Source: Bizionia sp. M204 (lineage in GTDB: Bacteria; Bacteroidota; Bacteroidia; Flavobacteriales; Flavobacteriaceae). Taken from it: DNA of 64,000 nucleotides. Position 1 is the stretch's first letter; every line of letters begins with the position of its first letter. The notes beneath the pieces are model-generated. The model did no database searches. It saw nothing but the letters and a program-made list of their open reading frames with translations, and was not told the origin of the DNA. The stretch lies in contig NZ_CP046242.1 in NCBI RefSeq assembly GCF_023205095.1, forward strand, positions 3,298,200-3,362,199. The letters run 5' to 3'. Shown here in pieces: positions 9,486 through 18,153 of the stretch. The position numbers were made by a program, and so were the translations under genes.

Positions 9486-10067
9486 ATGGATTTAACCCAA
9501 GGAACTTTAGAAGAGAAGAAAGGCAGAGCAAAAAAAATGATGCTTTGGTTTGGTATATTATCATTAATTATGTCATTCGCCGGTTGGACTAGTGCATTTG
9601 TTGTAAGTAGTACAAGGCCCGATTGGGCATCAGATTTTCAACTGCCTCAAGCGTTTTTAATCAGTACTATTGTTATTGTAATTAGTAGTATTACAATTTG
9701 GATGGCCAAACGCAGTATGTCTCAAAGCAATCAGCAAATGACAACTGTTTGGTTGTTAACCACATTTTTTTTAGGCATCGTTTTTATTTATAATCAATTT
9801 GTAGGCTTCCAGCAAATTATAGAATTAGGCTATAATTTTACAGGGCCAACCAGTAATATTACCATGAGTTATATTTATTTGATAGCTGTGGTGCATATTT
9901 TACACGTAGCTGTAGGGTTAATCTGCCTGTTGGTCGTAATTTATAATCATTTTAAACAGAAGTATACTTCCAACCAAATGTTGGGTATTGAATTGATCGC
10001 AACATACTGGCATTTTGTAGATTTACTTTGGGTCTATCTATTTTTATTCCTATATTTCGTAGGTTAA
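9486..10067 (+). CDS. Cytochrome c oxidase subunit III (first copy)
   Basis: A 193-residue heme-copper oxidase subunit III with five predicted membrane segments. The last two carry the family signatures: HILHVAVGL near residue 140 and YWHFVDLLWVYLF at the C-terminus. It starts two bases after the ctaB stop and is clearly co-transcribed. A second, longer subunit III gene follows after 137 bases. In Bacteroidota, tandem subunit III genes are normal in caa3-type clusters. Subunits I and II are not in the window. Confidence 0.9.
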   Translation: MDLTQGTLEEKKGRAKKMMLWFGILSLIMSFAGWTSAFVVSSTRPDWASDFQLPQAFLISTIVIVISSITIWMAKRSMSQSNQQMTTVWLLTTFFLGIVFIYNQFVGFQQIIELGYNFTGPTSNITMSYIYLIAVVHILHVAVGLICLLVVIYNHFKQKYTSNQMLGIELIATYWHFVDLLWVYLFLFLYFVG

Positions 10068-10145
10068 ATTACGCCAGTAATAGCGTGACCAAAAACCCGT
10101 ATTATTTATTATCTTCATAATGAGTCCAAAATTTTAGAGTGGATG

Positions 10146-10176
10146 TTTCTTTAAAAAGATAAATTGATTATTTTTG
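10146..10176 (+). promoter_or_regulatory. Candidate internal promoter before second subunit III
   Basis: TATTTTTG at 10169-10176 matches TAnnTTTG. TTTC at 10146-10149, 19 bases upstream, matches three of four -33 positions. The 137-base gap between the two subunit III genes is otherwise unexplained. Confidence 0.5.
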
Positions 10177-10204
10177 TGCAACTTTTATTAACTAAACCAG
10201 ACAT

Positions 10205-11185
10205 ATGAGTACTACAGTTGTAAAAACTGGAACAGAAGGTAAAACCTGGGGTGGCGGAAACGATCCACTAAAAGCAAGTTATGGTAAAATGATGATGTGG
10301 TTCTTTATCGTATCAGATGCCTTGACGTTTTCAGGATTTTTAGCAGCCTACGGATTTTCCAGATTTAAATTTAGTCAATCATGGCCAATTGCCGATGACG
10401 TTTTTACCCACGTTCCATTCTTGCATGGTCAAGAATTACCAATGATTTATGTAGCGTTCATGACGTTTATCTTAATCATGTCCTCTGTAACAATGGTTTT
10501 GGCTGTTGATGCGGGTCATAAAATGAATAAGGCCAAAGTAACACTTTACATGTTTTTAACGGTTATTGGAGGTCTTATATTCTTGGGTTCTCAAGCTTGG
10601 GAATGGTCAACGTTTATTAAAGGGGATTACGGTGCTGTTGGAACGCATGGTGGTAACATCATCCAGTTTGTAGATACCGATGGTAATCGTGTTGCATTGA
10701 AAGATTTTGCTATTGCACAACCTTCTAGTCGTGAACAGCATAAGCGAAAAAATGGGCTTTGGTTTACGAGTGAAAGAGATTTACCTAGCTTTACCTTTAA
10801 CGAAGTAGTTGCCGGTTTTGAAGCAAACCCTAATATATTAGTTAAAACAACATATTCCGATGAGAATGGTAAAAAAATCATCTTATCTAGAAATGAATCA
10901 TTAACTGAATTAAAAACTAAAGGAAAAAATGTTGTTGAAGGTGCTAACTTAATTCAAAATGAGTACGGCCCACCGTTATTTGGTGATTTCTTCTTCTTCA
11001 TTACAGGATTCCACGGATTTCACGTATCTATTGGTGTTTTATTAAATATCATTATTTTCTTTAATGTTATTTTAGGTACGTATGAACGTAGAGGAAGTTA
11101 CGAAATGGTTGAGAAAGTTGGTCTTTATTGGCACTTCGTAGATTTAGTATGGGTATTTGTATTCACATTCTTCTACCTTGTTTAA
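10205..11185 (+). CDS. Cytochrome c oxidase subunit III (second, longer copy)
   Basis: A 326-residue subunit III. N-terminal membrane segments (starting near MMMWFFIVSDALTF) and C-terminal segments with FHGFHVSIGV and YWHFVDLVWVFVF match the family. Between about residues 140 and 250 there is a long hydrophilic insert absent from the preceding 193-residue paralogue, which probably forms a soluble domain between helices. A separate candidate promoter precedes it. The pair of subunit III proteins with subunit IV next door points to a caa3-type terminal oxidase. Confidence 0.9.
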   Translation: MSTTVVKTGTEGKTWGGGNDPLKASYGKMMMWFFIVSDALTFSGFLAAYGFSRFKFSQSWPIADDVFTHVPFLHGQELPMIYVAFMTFILIMSSVTMVLAVDAGHKMNKAKVTLYMFLTVIGGLIFLGSQAWEWSTFIKGDYGAVGTHGGNIIQFVDTDGNRVALKDFAIAQPSSREQHKRKNGLWFTSERDLPSFTFNEVVAGFEANPNILVKTTYSDENGKKIILSRNESLTELKTKGKNVVEGANLIQNEYGPPLFGDFFFFITGFHGFHVSIGVLLNIIIFFNVILGTYERRGSYEMVEKVGLYWHFVDLVWVFVFTFFYLV

Positions 11186-11205
11186 TTATAGATAATACAG
11201 TTAAA

Positions 11206-11586
11206 ATGGCAGACGCACATAAATTAGAAATATTTAGAGGGTTAGTTAAGTTTAAATCTAACACCCAAAAAATATGGGGAGTATTAATACTACTGACCAT
11301 AGTTACAGCAATAGAGGTAGTTTTAGGTATTTATAAACCTGAAATGTTGATGGCTAAAGTTTTAGGCATGAGTCTCTTAAACTGGATTTTTATTATTTTA
11401 ACTATAGTAAAAGCTTATTATATTACTTGGGATTTCATGCACATGCGTGATGAAACAGCAGCATTCAGAAGAATGTGTGTTTGGACCGGTGTGTTTTTAA
11501 TATGTTATATATTATTCATCCTCCTTCAAGAAGGTGGTTATGTAGAGAGTATATTTACAAATGGCTTTGTAAAACACGATTTTTAA
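11206..11586 (+). CDS. Cytochrome c oxidase subunit IV, prokaryotic type
   Basis: A small membrane protein of 126 residues from the ATG at 11206 (MADAHKLEIFRGL). The frame can be extended to 11128, inside the preceding gene, but those codons read as out-of-frame subunit III sequence. About three membrane segments are visible, with the loop YITWDFMHMRDE between the second and third, typical of bacterial subunit IV (cyt_ox_IV family). It sits 20 bases after subunit III and closes this part of the operon with a strong terminator. Confidence 0.88.
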   Translation: MADAHKLEIFRGLVKFKSNTQKIWGVLILLTIVTAIEVVLGIYKPEMLMAKVLGMSLLNWIFIILTIVKAYYITWDFMHMRDETAAFRRMCVWTGVFLICYILFILLQEGGYVESIFTNGFVKHDF

Positions 11587-11605
11587 TATAAGTTAAATGT
11601 TCTAC

Positions 11606-11635
11606 AAAAGGCGGTTTTTAAACCGCCTTTTTTTA
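11606..11635 (+). terminator. Terminator after oxidase subunit IV
   Basis: GGCGGTTT and AAACCGCC flank a two-base centre and extend into A and T tracts on either side, giving a strong hairpin followed by T residues up to 11634. Confidence 0.85.
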
Positions 11636-11645
11636 TTTTTGCACT

Positions 11646-12365
11646 ATGAGAAAGCAGCAAATAAAAAGGAATCTTATTTTGGGAATTTTATTTTTTCTAC
11701 CAGTCATGTTTGTATTGGTACTTTCCCTTTCTGAAGACAATTATAACCCTTTGGATATCATTAACGAAAATGTTGCTGAACTACCTCCAAATGCAGAAAA
11801 CATTGTTCTTCAAGATCATATTACCGTATTAGCCTTTTTTGGAAATAAACCTTTGGATATGGCAATTGCAGCCTCCAATCTTAAGGAGCTAGTTTACGAT
11901 AAATTTAAAGGCTTCAAAAAATTTCAAATTGTTGTGTTGGTTCCAAATGGTTCTGAAGCAGAGTCAGAGGAATTGTTTAGAGAAATAGCACGTTATGAAG
12001 ATTTACGGTTTTGGCATTTTGTTCATTTGGAGGAAGCGGCTATTCAGAAAACCTTTAATAGCTTAAAAGCATCCTTCAGTTTATCAGATAATGTAGCTAC
12101 AGATAATGTGTTTCTTATAGATACCGAGCGTCATCAGCGTGGTCGTCTGGATGATAGAACAGATCAGGAAAAAGGAAAAAATGCAGCTATTTATGGTTTA
12201 GATGCTTACAATTGCATTCAAGTAGCTGTTATAAAAAATAAAATGAGTGCCGAAGATTTACGTGTTCTTTTTACTGAATACCGTCAAAAACGTAAAGGTA
12301 ATTTCGACTCGGAAACACGTCGCGCTAACGAATTAAAACCTACAAGTCATGAGCAAAAAAGCTAA
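11646..12365 (+). CDS. SCO-like thioredoxin-fold membrane protein lacking the copper-binding residues
   Basis: A 239-residue protein with one N-terminal membrane anchor (about residues 9-27), otherwise soluble. I do not recognise a named family. It overlaps the following SCO gene by 17 bases, and parts read as a diverged copy of it: a hydrophobic strand ITVLAFFGNKP where SCO has its CxxxC strand, and VFLIDTERHQRGRLDD resembling the SCO stretch FALIDKNGFIRSRQDD. The two cysteines and the histidine that bind copper in SCO are absent. By position it probably helps oxidase assembly. The alternative is an unrelated anchored protein. Confidence 0.7.
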   Translation: MRKQQIKRNLILGILFFLPVMFVLVLSLSEDNYNPLDIINENVAELPPNAENIVLQDHITVLAFFGNKPLDMAIAASNLKELVYDKFKGFKKFQIVVLVPNGSEAESEELFREIARYEDLRFWHFVHLEEAAIQKTFNSLKASFSLSDNVATDNVFLIDTERHQRGRLDDRTDQEKGKNAAIYGLDAYNCIQVAVIKNKMSAEDLRVLFTEYRQKRKGNFDSETRRANELKPTSHEQKS

Positions 12366-13104
12366 TTATTCTTATGTTGGTATCGCCTTTGTAATTCTAA
12401 TTTTTGGAATTTGGTTTGTACCACGAATAGTAGATCGTATAACCAAAGGCGATACCGTAAGAAATGATACCAGGAGCGAACCAATTTCTAAAACGAATTT
12501 CTCTAAAGACGAATCGTCAGATCTTGTTTTTATAAATATTAATGGAACACCTAAAAAGGTACCTGCTTTCAGTTTTACCAATCAACATGGCGAAACCATT
12601 ACAGAACAAGATTATTTAGGGAAAGTATATTTGGTTGAATTCTTTTTTACTACTTGTCCAACCATATGTCCAAGAATGAATAAGAATTTGGTTCAAATTC
12701 AAAATAAATTTGAAGGAATTGAAGATTTTGGTGTGGCATCCTTTACAATTATGCCTAAAGTGGATACACCAGAAGTACTTAAAGCGTATGCTGAAGAATA
12801 TGGTATTACCAATCCAAATTGGAATTTAATGACAGGCGATCAAGATGCTATTTTTGAATTGGCAAACATAGGTTTTAATATTTATGTTGGCGAAGATGAA
12901 ACCGTTGAAGCGGGTTTTGAGCATTCTGGTAATTTCGCATTAATAGATAAAAATGGTTTTATCCGATCTAGACAGGATGATTTTGGGAATCCAAAAATTT
13001 TCTATTCAGGTATTATCAGTGAGGAGGAAAAGGTTGATGAAGACGGACAAAAAGAAGAAATAAGCATGTTGAAAACTGATATTGCTAAATTGTTGAAAGA
13101 ATAA
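12349..13104 (+). CDS. SCO1/SenC family copper chaperone for cytochrome oxidase
   Basis: SCO proteins deliver copper to the CuA site of oxidase subunit II or reduce its cysteines. This 251-residue protein has an N-terminal membrane anchor and a thioredoxin fold. The copper-binding CxxxC is visible in TTCPTICPRM (near residue 105) and the ligand His in FEHSGNF (near residue 190). It overlaps the upstream anchored protein and the downstream DUF420 gene, so the three are translated as one operon dedicated to oxidase maturation. Confidence 0.93.
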   Translation: MSKKANYSYVGIAFVILIFGIWFVPRIVDRITKGDTVRNDTRSEPISKTNFSKDESSDLVFININGTPKKVPAFSFTNQHGETITEQDYLGKVYLVEFFFTTCPTICPRMNKNLVQIQNKFEGIEDFGVASFTIMPKVDTPEVLKAYAEEYGITNPNWNLMTGDQDAIFELANIGFNIYVGEDETVEAGFEHSGNFALIDKNGFIRSRQDDFGNPKIFYSGIISEEEKVDEDGQKEEISMLKTDIAKLLKE

Positions 13105-13637
13105 TGAATCAGAACTTAAAAACAAACCAAAAATATAATAAGTGGATTATAGTTCTCTCTATTGTTGTGCCGCTTGTAGTAGCAGTTTTATTTGGGGTTA
13201 AAATACCAAATGTGGAGCCTCTTATGTTTTTGCCTCCAATTTATGCTACCACAAACGCTATAACTGCCTTTGTTTTGGTCGCTGCATTTTGGGCCATAAC
13301 CAACGGTAAAATTAAACTGCATGAAAAACTCATGAAGTTTGCTATTTTACTTTCGGTTGCTTTTTTATTAATGTATATGGCGTACCACATGACGAGCGAT
13401 TCAACTAAATACGGAGGCGATGGCGTTATGAAATATGTGTATTATGTTATTTTAATTTTACACATCATTTTGTCTGTTGCCGTTATTCCGTTTGTGTTAA
13501 TAACCTATGTGCGTGCTATTACTAATAATATTGAGCGTCATAAAAAAATAGCACGCATTACATTTCCACTTTGGTTGTTTGTGGCCGTTTCGGGTGTGGT
13601 AGTTTTTATTATGATTTCACCCTATTATGTTTCTTAA
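13104..13637 (+). CDS. DUF420 family membrane protein
   Basis: A 177-residue protein with about five membrane helices and conserved histidines (KLHEKLMKF, AYHMTSDSTKYGG, LHIILSVAVIP, ERHKKIARITFPLW), the pattern of the DUF420/CtaM-like family linked to heme-copper oxidase maturation. The ATG overlaps the SCO stop codon (TAATG). Its position between SCO and a small CxxC protein supports a role in oxidase assembly, but the biochemical function is not visible from the sequence. Confidence 0.88.
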   Translation: MNQNLKTNQKYNKWIIVLSIVVPLVVAVLFGVKIPNVEPLMFLPPIYATTNAITAFVLVAAFWAITNGKIKLHEKLMKFAILLSVAFLLMYMAYHMTSDSTKYGGDGVMKYVYYVILILHIILSVAVIPFVLITYVRAITNNIERHKKIARITFPLWLFVAVSGVVVFIMISPYYVS

Positions 13638-13649
13638 ATATATAATCAC

Positions 13650-13871
13650 ATGAAAAAAGCATTCATTATCACCGGAATATTAATGTTGTTTTTCACATTG
13701 CCAGCCGAAGCACAATGTGCCATGTGTCGTGCGGTTTTGGAAAGTGAAGAAGGTCAAGCTCAAGCCGAAGGTATCAACAATGGAATTGTGTATCTCATGG
13801 CTGTGCCTTATATTTTAGTTGGTGGAATCGGTTTTCTTATATACCGTAATTATAGATCTAAAAAGAACTAA
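13650..13871 (+). CDS. Small secreted or anchored CxxC protein
   Basis: A 73-residue protein: signal-peptide-like N-terminus ending near residue 21 (AEAQ), then the motif Cys-Ala-Met-Cys, a short polar segment, one membrane helix (about residues 46-64) and a basic tail. The CxxC just after the predicted signal cleavage site would face the periplasm. It follows the DUF420 gene by 12 bases and abuts the next gene. I do not know a named family. A metal or thiol role in oxidase assembly is inference from motif and context. Confidence 0.75.
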   Translation: MKKAFIITGILMLFFTLPAEAQCAMCRAVLESEEGQAQAEGINNGIVYLMAVPYILVGGIGFLIYRNYRSKKN

Positions 13872-14783
13872 ATGCGTTTCATATTAGGTGTTTTTTGGGT
13901 TTTAATTAATTTTCAAACTCTCAATGCCCAAATTCTGTATGGAACCATTTCAGACAGCCTTTCAAAAAAAACACTTGCGTATGCTAATTTGAGTGTTTTA
14001 AATTCAAAATACGGGACATCTACAGATAGTTTGGGGAATTTTGTACTCCATTTAAAAAAACACCCCAATGATACCTTATTTATTTCTATGCTGGGTTATC
14101 AGTCTAAAACGATTGCCTTACATCCTTTTTTAAAGGATAGAAATCAATTGGATATATTATTATCTGTTGCAAATATGGATTTGGATAATGTGCTCCTAGT
14201 CTATAAGAAAAAGAAGTATTCGGCAACAAAAACTTTAGGTGTTAAACGCAAGAAAGTCAAATATAAATCCTCCGTTCCCATAGGTTATGAACGCAGTATT
14301 TTTATTAAAAATGATACTGGAAAAACAGGGAAAGTAACCTCGGTTAGCTTTAAGCTTAAGAAAACACAATCTGATATTTATGATGTTTATCCTGTTTATT
14401 TTCGAATTAAATTTTACGAAATAAATAAATCCACCAAAGGTCCTGGCGCCGCAATTTCCTTTAATGATTATGTTGTAAAACCTCTTAATAAAAATCAAAC
14501 CATTACGCTAGAATTTGAGAATACATTCATTCCTTTTTTAGAATCAGGTATTTTTGTGAGTATTGAAACCATAAATCCCAATCCGGAAAAACCATTGGGA
14601 AGTATGTATATTACAACACCTAATTTGCTTATGACTTATGATGATGAACCATTAACCTATTCCAGTTTTCGTGGACAATCGTGGACACATTTAAAGCGCA
14701 AAATGAGGTGGAAGGCCTTTGGGAAAACACGTTATTATTATGCAAATCCATTGGTTGAAGTTACCGTACAATTGGAGAAATAA
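13872..14783 (+). CDS. Carboxypeptidase-regulatory-like domain protein
   Basis: A 303-residue exported protein with a signal peptide (about 19 residues, ending Asn-Ala-Gln). The following stretch, ILYGTISDSLSKKTLAYANL through YGTSTDSLGNFVL, is a typical CarboxypepD_reg-like beta-sandwich that precedes many Bacteroidota surface proteins. There is no TonB-dependent barrel. The remainder (about 110-303) is beta-rich and unrecognised. It directly abuts the 73-residue gene with no gap, so it may be the last gene of the oxidase operon, though its own role is unclear. Confidence 0.8.
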   Translation: MRFILGVFWVLINFQTLNAQILYGTISDSLSKKTLAYANLSVLNSKYGTSTDSLGNFVLHLKKHPNDTLFISMLGYQSKTIALHPFLKDRNQLDILLSVANMDLDNVLLVYKKKKYSATKTLGVKRKKVKYKSSVPIGYERSIFIKNDTGKTGKVTSVSFKLKKTQSDIYDVYPVYFRIKFYEINKSTKGPGAAISFNDYVVKPLNKNQTITLEFENTFIPFLESGIFVSIETINPNPEKPLGSMYITTPNLLMTYDDEPLTYSSFRGQSWTHLKRKMRWKAFGKTRYYYANPLVEVTVQLEK

Positions 14784-14850
14784 TAGCCTAGATATCATTT
14801 ATTTATAAAAAATTTAACAGCACTTCAAAAGTCTCCGATTAAAATATATT

Positions 14851-14858
14851 TACTTTTG
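14851..14858 (+). promoter_or_regulatory. Candidate -7 box before the ABC export operon
   Basis: TACTTTTG matches TAnnTTTG, lies 66 bases before the ATG of the ATPase gene and follows a 140-base gap. No clear TTTG sits 19 bases upstream, so this is tentative. Confidence 0.35.
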
Positions 14859-14923
14859 TTGTAACATTTTTGTGTTTTATAAGTCTTACTTGTAGAATAT
14901 AATTTAACCAACCAACGTAAATT

Positions 14924-15625
14924 ATGCTAACTATAAGCAAATTGCACAAATCCTATCCTATAGGTGACTCCAGTTTACATGTATTAAAAGGTATTGATCT
15001 TTCTGTTAAAGAAGGTGAAATGGTTGCCATTATGGGATCATCGGGTTCTGGTAAATCTACCTTATTAAATATTATTGGTATGTTGGATGAAGCGGACGAA
15101 GGTGAGTATATTCTTGATGGTGTTCCCATTAAAAATTTAACCGAAAAAAAAGCAGCAATTTATAGAAACAAGTTTTTAGGATTTATCTTTCAATCCTTTA
15201 ACCTAATCAATTATAAAAATGCGATTGAAAACGTAGCACTTCCCTTGTATTATCAAGGCATGAAGCGTGCTGAACGTCAAGAATTGGGTATGTTTCATTT
15301 GGAAAAGGTTGGTCTTGCCAATTGGGCACACCACTTGCCAAATGAATTGTCTGGTGGACAGAAACAGCGTGTTGCTATTGCACGAGCGTTGGCTGCAAAC
15401 CCAAAATTACTTCTTGCCGATGAGCCTACAGGTGCTCTAGACACCAAAACATCTTATGAAATTATGGCCTTTATTCAGCAGTTAAATGATGAAGGAAAAA
15501 CCATATTAATGGTAACGCATGAAGAAGATATTGCCAATATGTGTAAGCGTATTGTCCGTTTAAAAGATGGTGTTATTATGGAAGATGTTTTTGTAGAACA
15601 AGTTAGAGCCGAACAATATGTTTGA
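14924..15625 (+). CDS. ABC transporter ATP-binding protein (LolD/MacB type)
   Basis: A 233-residue ATPase subunit of a MacB/LolCDE-like mechanotransmitting exporter. Walker A is GSSGSGKST (residues 38-46), the signature LSGGQKQR (142-149), and Walker [13 protein letters not shown] follows. It overlaps the first permease gene by eight bases and is followed by a second permease, a periplasmic adaptor and a TolC-like outer-membrane protein. Together these form a complete tripartite efflux or secretion system. The substrate cannot be predicted. Confidence 0.94.
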   Translation: MLTISKLHKSYPIGDSSLHVLKGIDLSVKEGEMVAIMGSSGSGKSTLLNIIGMLDEADEGEYILDGVPIKNLTEKKAAIYRNKFLGFIFQSFNLINYKNAIENVALPLYYQGMKRAERQELGMFHLEKVGLANWAHHLPNELSGGQKQRVAIARALAANPKLLLADEPTGALDTKTSYEIMAFIQQLNDEGKTILMVTHEEDIANMCKRIVRLKDGVIMEDVFVEQVRAEQYV

Positions 15626-16847
15626 TTTAGATCTTTGGCGTGAGATATTTCAAAGTATCAATAAAAACCGAACGCGAAGTTTGCTTTCAGGATTTACGGT
15701 AGCCTTTGCTATTTTACTATTTGCTGTTCTTTTTGGATTAGCTAACGGACTTCAAAATACTTTTTCAGACGCCTTTAATGACGATGCCAATAATTCCATT
15801 ATGATTTATTCGGGTATGACTACCAAAGCCAATAAAGGACTTCAGGCAGGTAGACGTATTCAGTTTAAAAATGAAGACTATTCCTATGTTAAAGACGAGT
15901 TTAAAGATGAAGTTCAATTTATAACCTCTAGAATCTATAGAAATGTAACGGCTACTTTTAGAAACGAAAAAAGTAGTTATTCTGTTCGCGCGGTTCACCC
16001 GGATCATCAATATTTAGAAATGACCATAATGGATCAAGGACGATACATTAATGAGTTGGATGTTCAAAACCACACTAAAGTGGCTGTTATAGGTCGTTTG
16101 GTTGAAGAAGATTTATTTTTAAGAACAACCGCTTTAGGAAAATATATTAATCTAGATGGTATTCCGTATAAAGTAGTTGGTGTTTTCTCGGATGATGGCG
16201 GCGATAATGAGGAACGCTTAATTTATATGCCCATTTCCACCGCACAACGGTTATATGGTAATACAGATTATGTAGATCAAATTAACTTGACCTATAATCC
16301 TGAAATGAATTACGACCAAGCCATTGCGTTTGGTAGAACACTTACTAATAAAATGAAAAACCGCTTTGATGTTGCGGAAACCGATCAGCGTGCAATTCGT
16401 ATTCAAAACATGGCGGAAGGTACCAAAGCTGTGGGGCAAATGACAACCGCCTTAGGATTTATCATTTTCGTAATTGGTTTTGGAACCTTAATAGCAGGTG
16501 TCGTTGGTATTAGTAATATAATGATTTTTATTGTAAAAGAACGTACCAAGGAAATTGGCATTCGTAAAGCATTAGGCGCTACACCACGATCTATTGTATC
16601 TATTATTTTAATAGAATCTATTTTAATTACTGCCATTGCAGGTTATGTTGGCTTGTTATTAGGTGTCGGTGTTTTAGAACTTGCTGCTCCAACGTTGGAA
16701 ACATATTTTATTAAGGATCCAAGTGTACAACCGTCACTTATTATTGCGGCAACCATTACACTTATTTTAGCAGGTGCAATTGCAGGTTATTTACCAGCTA
16801 AAAAAGCATCACAAATTAAACCCATTGTAGCATTAAGAGACGACTAA
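15618..16847 (+). CDS. ABC transporter permease, FtsX/MacB type (first)
   Basis: A 409-residue permease. One N-terminal membrane helix near residues 22-42 is followed by a periplasmic MacB_PCD-like domain of about 220 residues and three C-terminal helices of the FtsX domain (from about residue 280). The coupling motif VKERTKEIGIRKALGATPRSI is split here by the usual cytoplasmic loop. It starts inside the ATPase gene and ends one base before the second permease, so the two probably form a heterodimer. Confidence 0.92.
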   Translation: MFDLDLWREIFQSINKNRTRSLLSGFTVAFAILLFAVLFGLANGLQNTFSDAFNDDANNSIMIYSGMTTKANKGLQAGRRIQFKNEDYSYVKDEFKDEVQFITSRIYRNVTATFRNEKSSYSVRAVHPDHQYLEMTIMDQGRYINELDVQNHTKVAVIGRLVEEDLFLRTTALGKYINLDGIPYKVVGVFSDDGGDNEERLIYMPISTAQRLYGNTDYVDQINLTYNPEMNYDQAIAFGRTLTNKMKNRFDVAETDQRAIRIQNMAEGTKAVGQMTTALGFIIFVIGFGTLIAGVVGISNIMIFIVKERTKEIGIRKALGATPRSIVSIILIESILITAIAGYVGLLLGVGVLELAAPTLETYFIKDPSVQPSLIIAATITLILAGAIAGYLPAKKASQIKPIVALRDD

Positions 16848-16848
16848 T

Positions 16849-18093
16849 ATGTTTAAATTTTTAACAGATAGAGATACTTGGCAAGAGGTTTTTGATAGTC
16901 TTAGTAAAAACAAACTACGATCTATCTTAACCATGGTAGGTGTTTGGTGGGGAATTCTCCTACTTATTGGTCTTCTTGGTTCTGCCAGAGGATTAGAGAA
17001 TGCATTTAATCGTTTGTTTGGCGATTTTGCTACGAACAGTGTATTCGTTTGGGCACAAAGCACTAGCAAACCTTTTCAAGGCTTTCAAGAAGGAAGACAA
17101 GTAAAGTTGACATTAACGGATGCTAAAAAAGTAGAAGAGAATGTAGAAGGTATTGAATTTGTAGTACCAAGAAGCCAAAGCCAAGCCATGGTGGTTCGGA
17201 ATTTCCTTTCGGGAACCTTTGGTATAAATGGGGATTATCCTTTATTAGATAAAGTGCAGAAGAAAAAGTTAATTCACGGTCGCTTTATCAATCAAAACGA
17301 TATAGATGCGAATAGAAAAGTTGTAGTCATTTCAGAAGATGTTTATAAACAACTATTTGAAAAGGATGTACAGGCAATTGGCGAGTTGATTCAAATTAAC
17401 AGTATGAACTTTATGGTGATTGGTGTATTTGAAGTTGGTAATATGAATATGGGGCCATCAACGGATATGCATATTCCGTTTACCACCTTTCAGCAAATTT
17501 ATAACCGTGGTGAAAACATCAGTTGGATGATGATTACTGGGAAACCGGAATACAACATCAAACAAATTGAAGAAGACGCAAAGCTCATTTTAAGAAATTT
17601 AAATAACGTGCATCCGGAAGATAAACGTGCCTTTGGAAGTTTTAATTTAGGTAAAGAGTTTGCAAAAATGACGGGTTTTCTTTCTGGTATGCAATTTTTG
17701 ACATGGTTCGTAGGTATTGCAACCCTTATTGCAGGTGTTTTTGCCATTGGTAATATTCTATTAATTACCGTCAAAGAACGCACCAAAGAAATTGGTGTCC
17801 GCCGTGCACTAGGAGCCACGCCTTACGAAATAAAACGACAGATTTTAGTAGAAGCCGTTTTCATCACTTTACTGGCGGGATTCTTTGGGATTATTAGTGG
17901 TGGATGGATTCTGATAGCATTAGATGCCGCATTTGGGCAAGGTCCAGACGCAACCATGGTAAATGCATCTGTTTCCATTTCAGTTGTATTTATAGCCTTG
18001 CTCATTTTAGTTGTTTTAGGCACTTTAATCGGATTAATTCCAGCATTTAAAGCCACTAGTATTAAACCTATAGAAGCATTACGCGAAGAATAA
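16849..18093 (+). CDS. ABC transporter permease, FtsX/MacB type (second)
   Basis: A 414-residue paralogue of the preceding permease with the same layout: one helix near the N-terminus, a large periplasmic domain, and three C-terminal helices with the loop motif KERTKEIGVRRALGATPYE. Its C-terminal residues SIKPIEALREE mirror the IKPIVALRDD end of its partner. Two different half-permeases with one ATPase gene suggest a heteromeric complex, as in LolCDE-like systems. The adaptor and TolC genes downstream favour MacAB-TolC-like export. Confidence 0.92.
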   Translation: MFKFLTDRDTWQEVFDSLSKNKLRSILTMVGVWWGILLLIGLLGSARGLENAFNRLFGDFATNSVFVWAQSTSKPFQGFQEGRQVKLTLTDAKKVEENVEGIEFVVPRSQSQAMVVRNFLSGTFGINGDYPLLDKVQKKKLIHGRFINQNDIDANRKVVVISEDVYKQLFEKDVQAIGELIQINSMNFMVIGVFEVGNMNMGPSTDMHIPFTTFQQIYNRGENISWMMITGKPEYNIKQIEEDAKLILRNLNNVHPEDKRAFGSFNLGKEFAKMTGFLSGMQFLTWFVGIATLIAGVFAIGNILLITVKERTKEIGVRRALGATPYEIKRQILVEAVFITLLAGFFGIISGGWILIALDAAFGQGPDATMVNASVSISVVFIALLILVVLGTLIGLIPAFKATSIKPIEALREE

Positions 18094-18153
18094 ATAAGTA
18101 AAATTTAGATATTATAAAACCAACCGATCAATTAAAATAATAAACACAATCAA

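Noticed and set aside
11634..11641. TATTTTTG just before the SCO-like gene as a promoter
   Set aside because: It matches a -7 box but lies in the T-tail of the preceding terminator with no -33 element, and would give an almost leaderless mRNA. Not supported.
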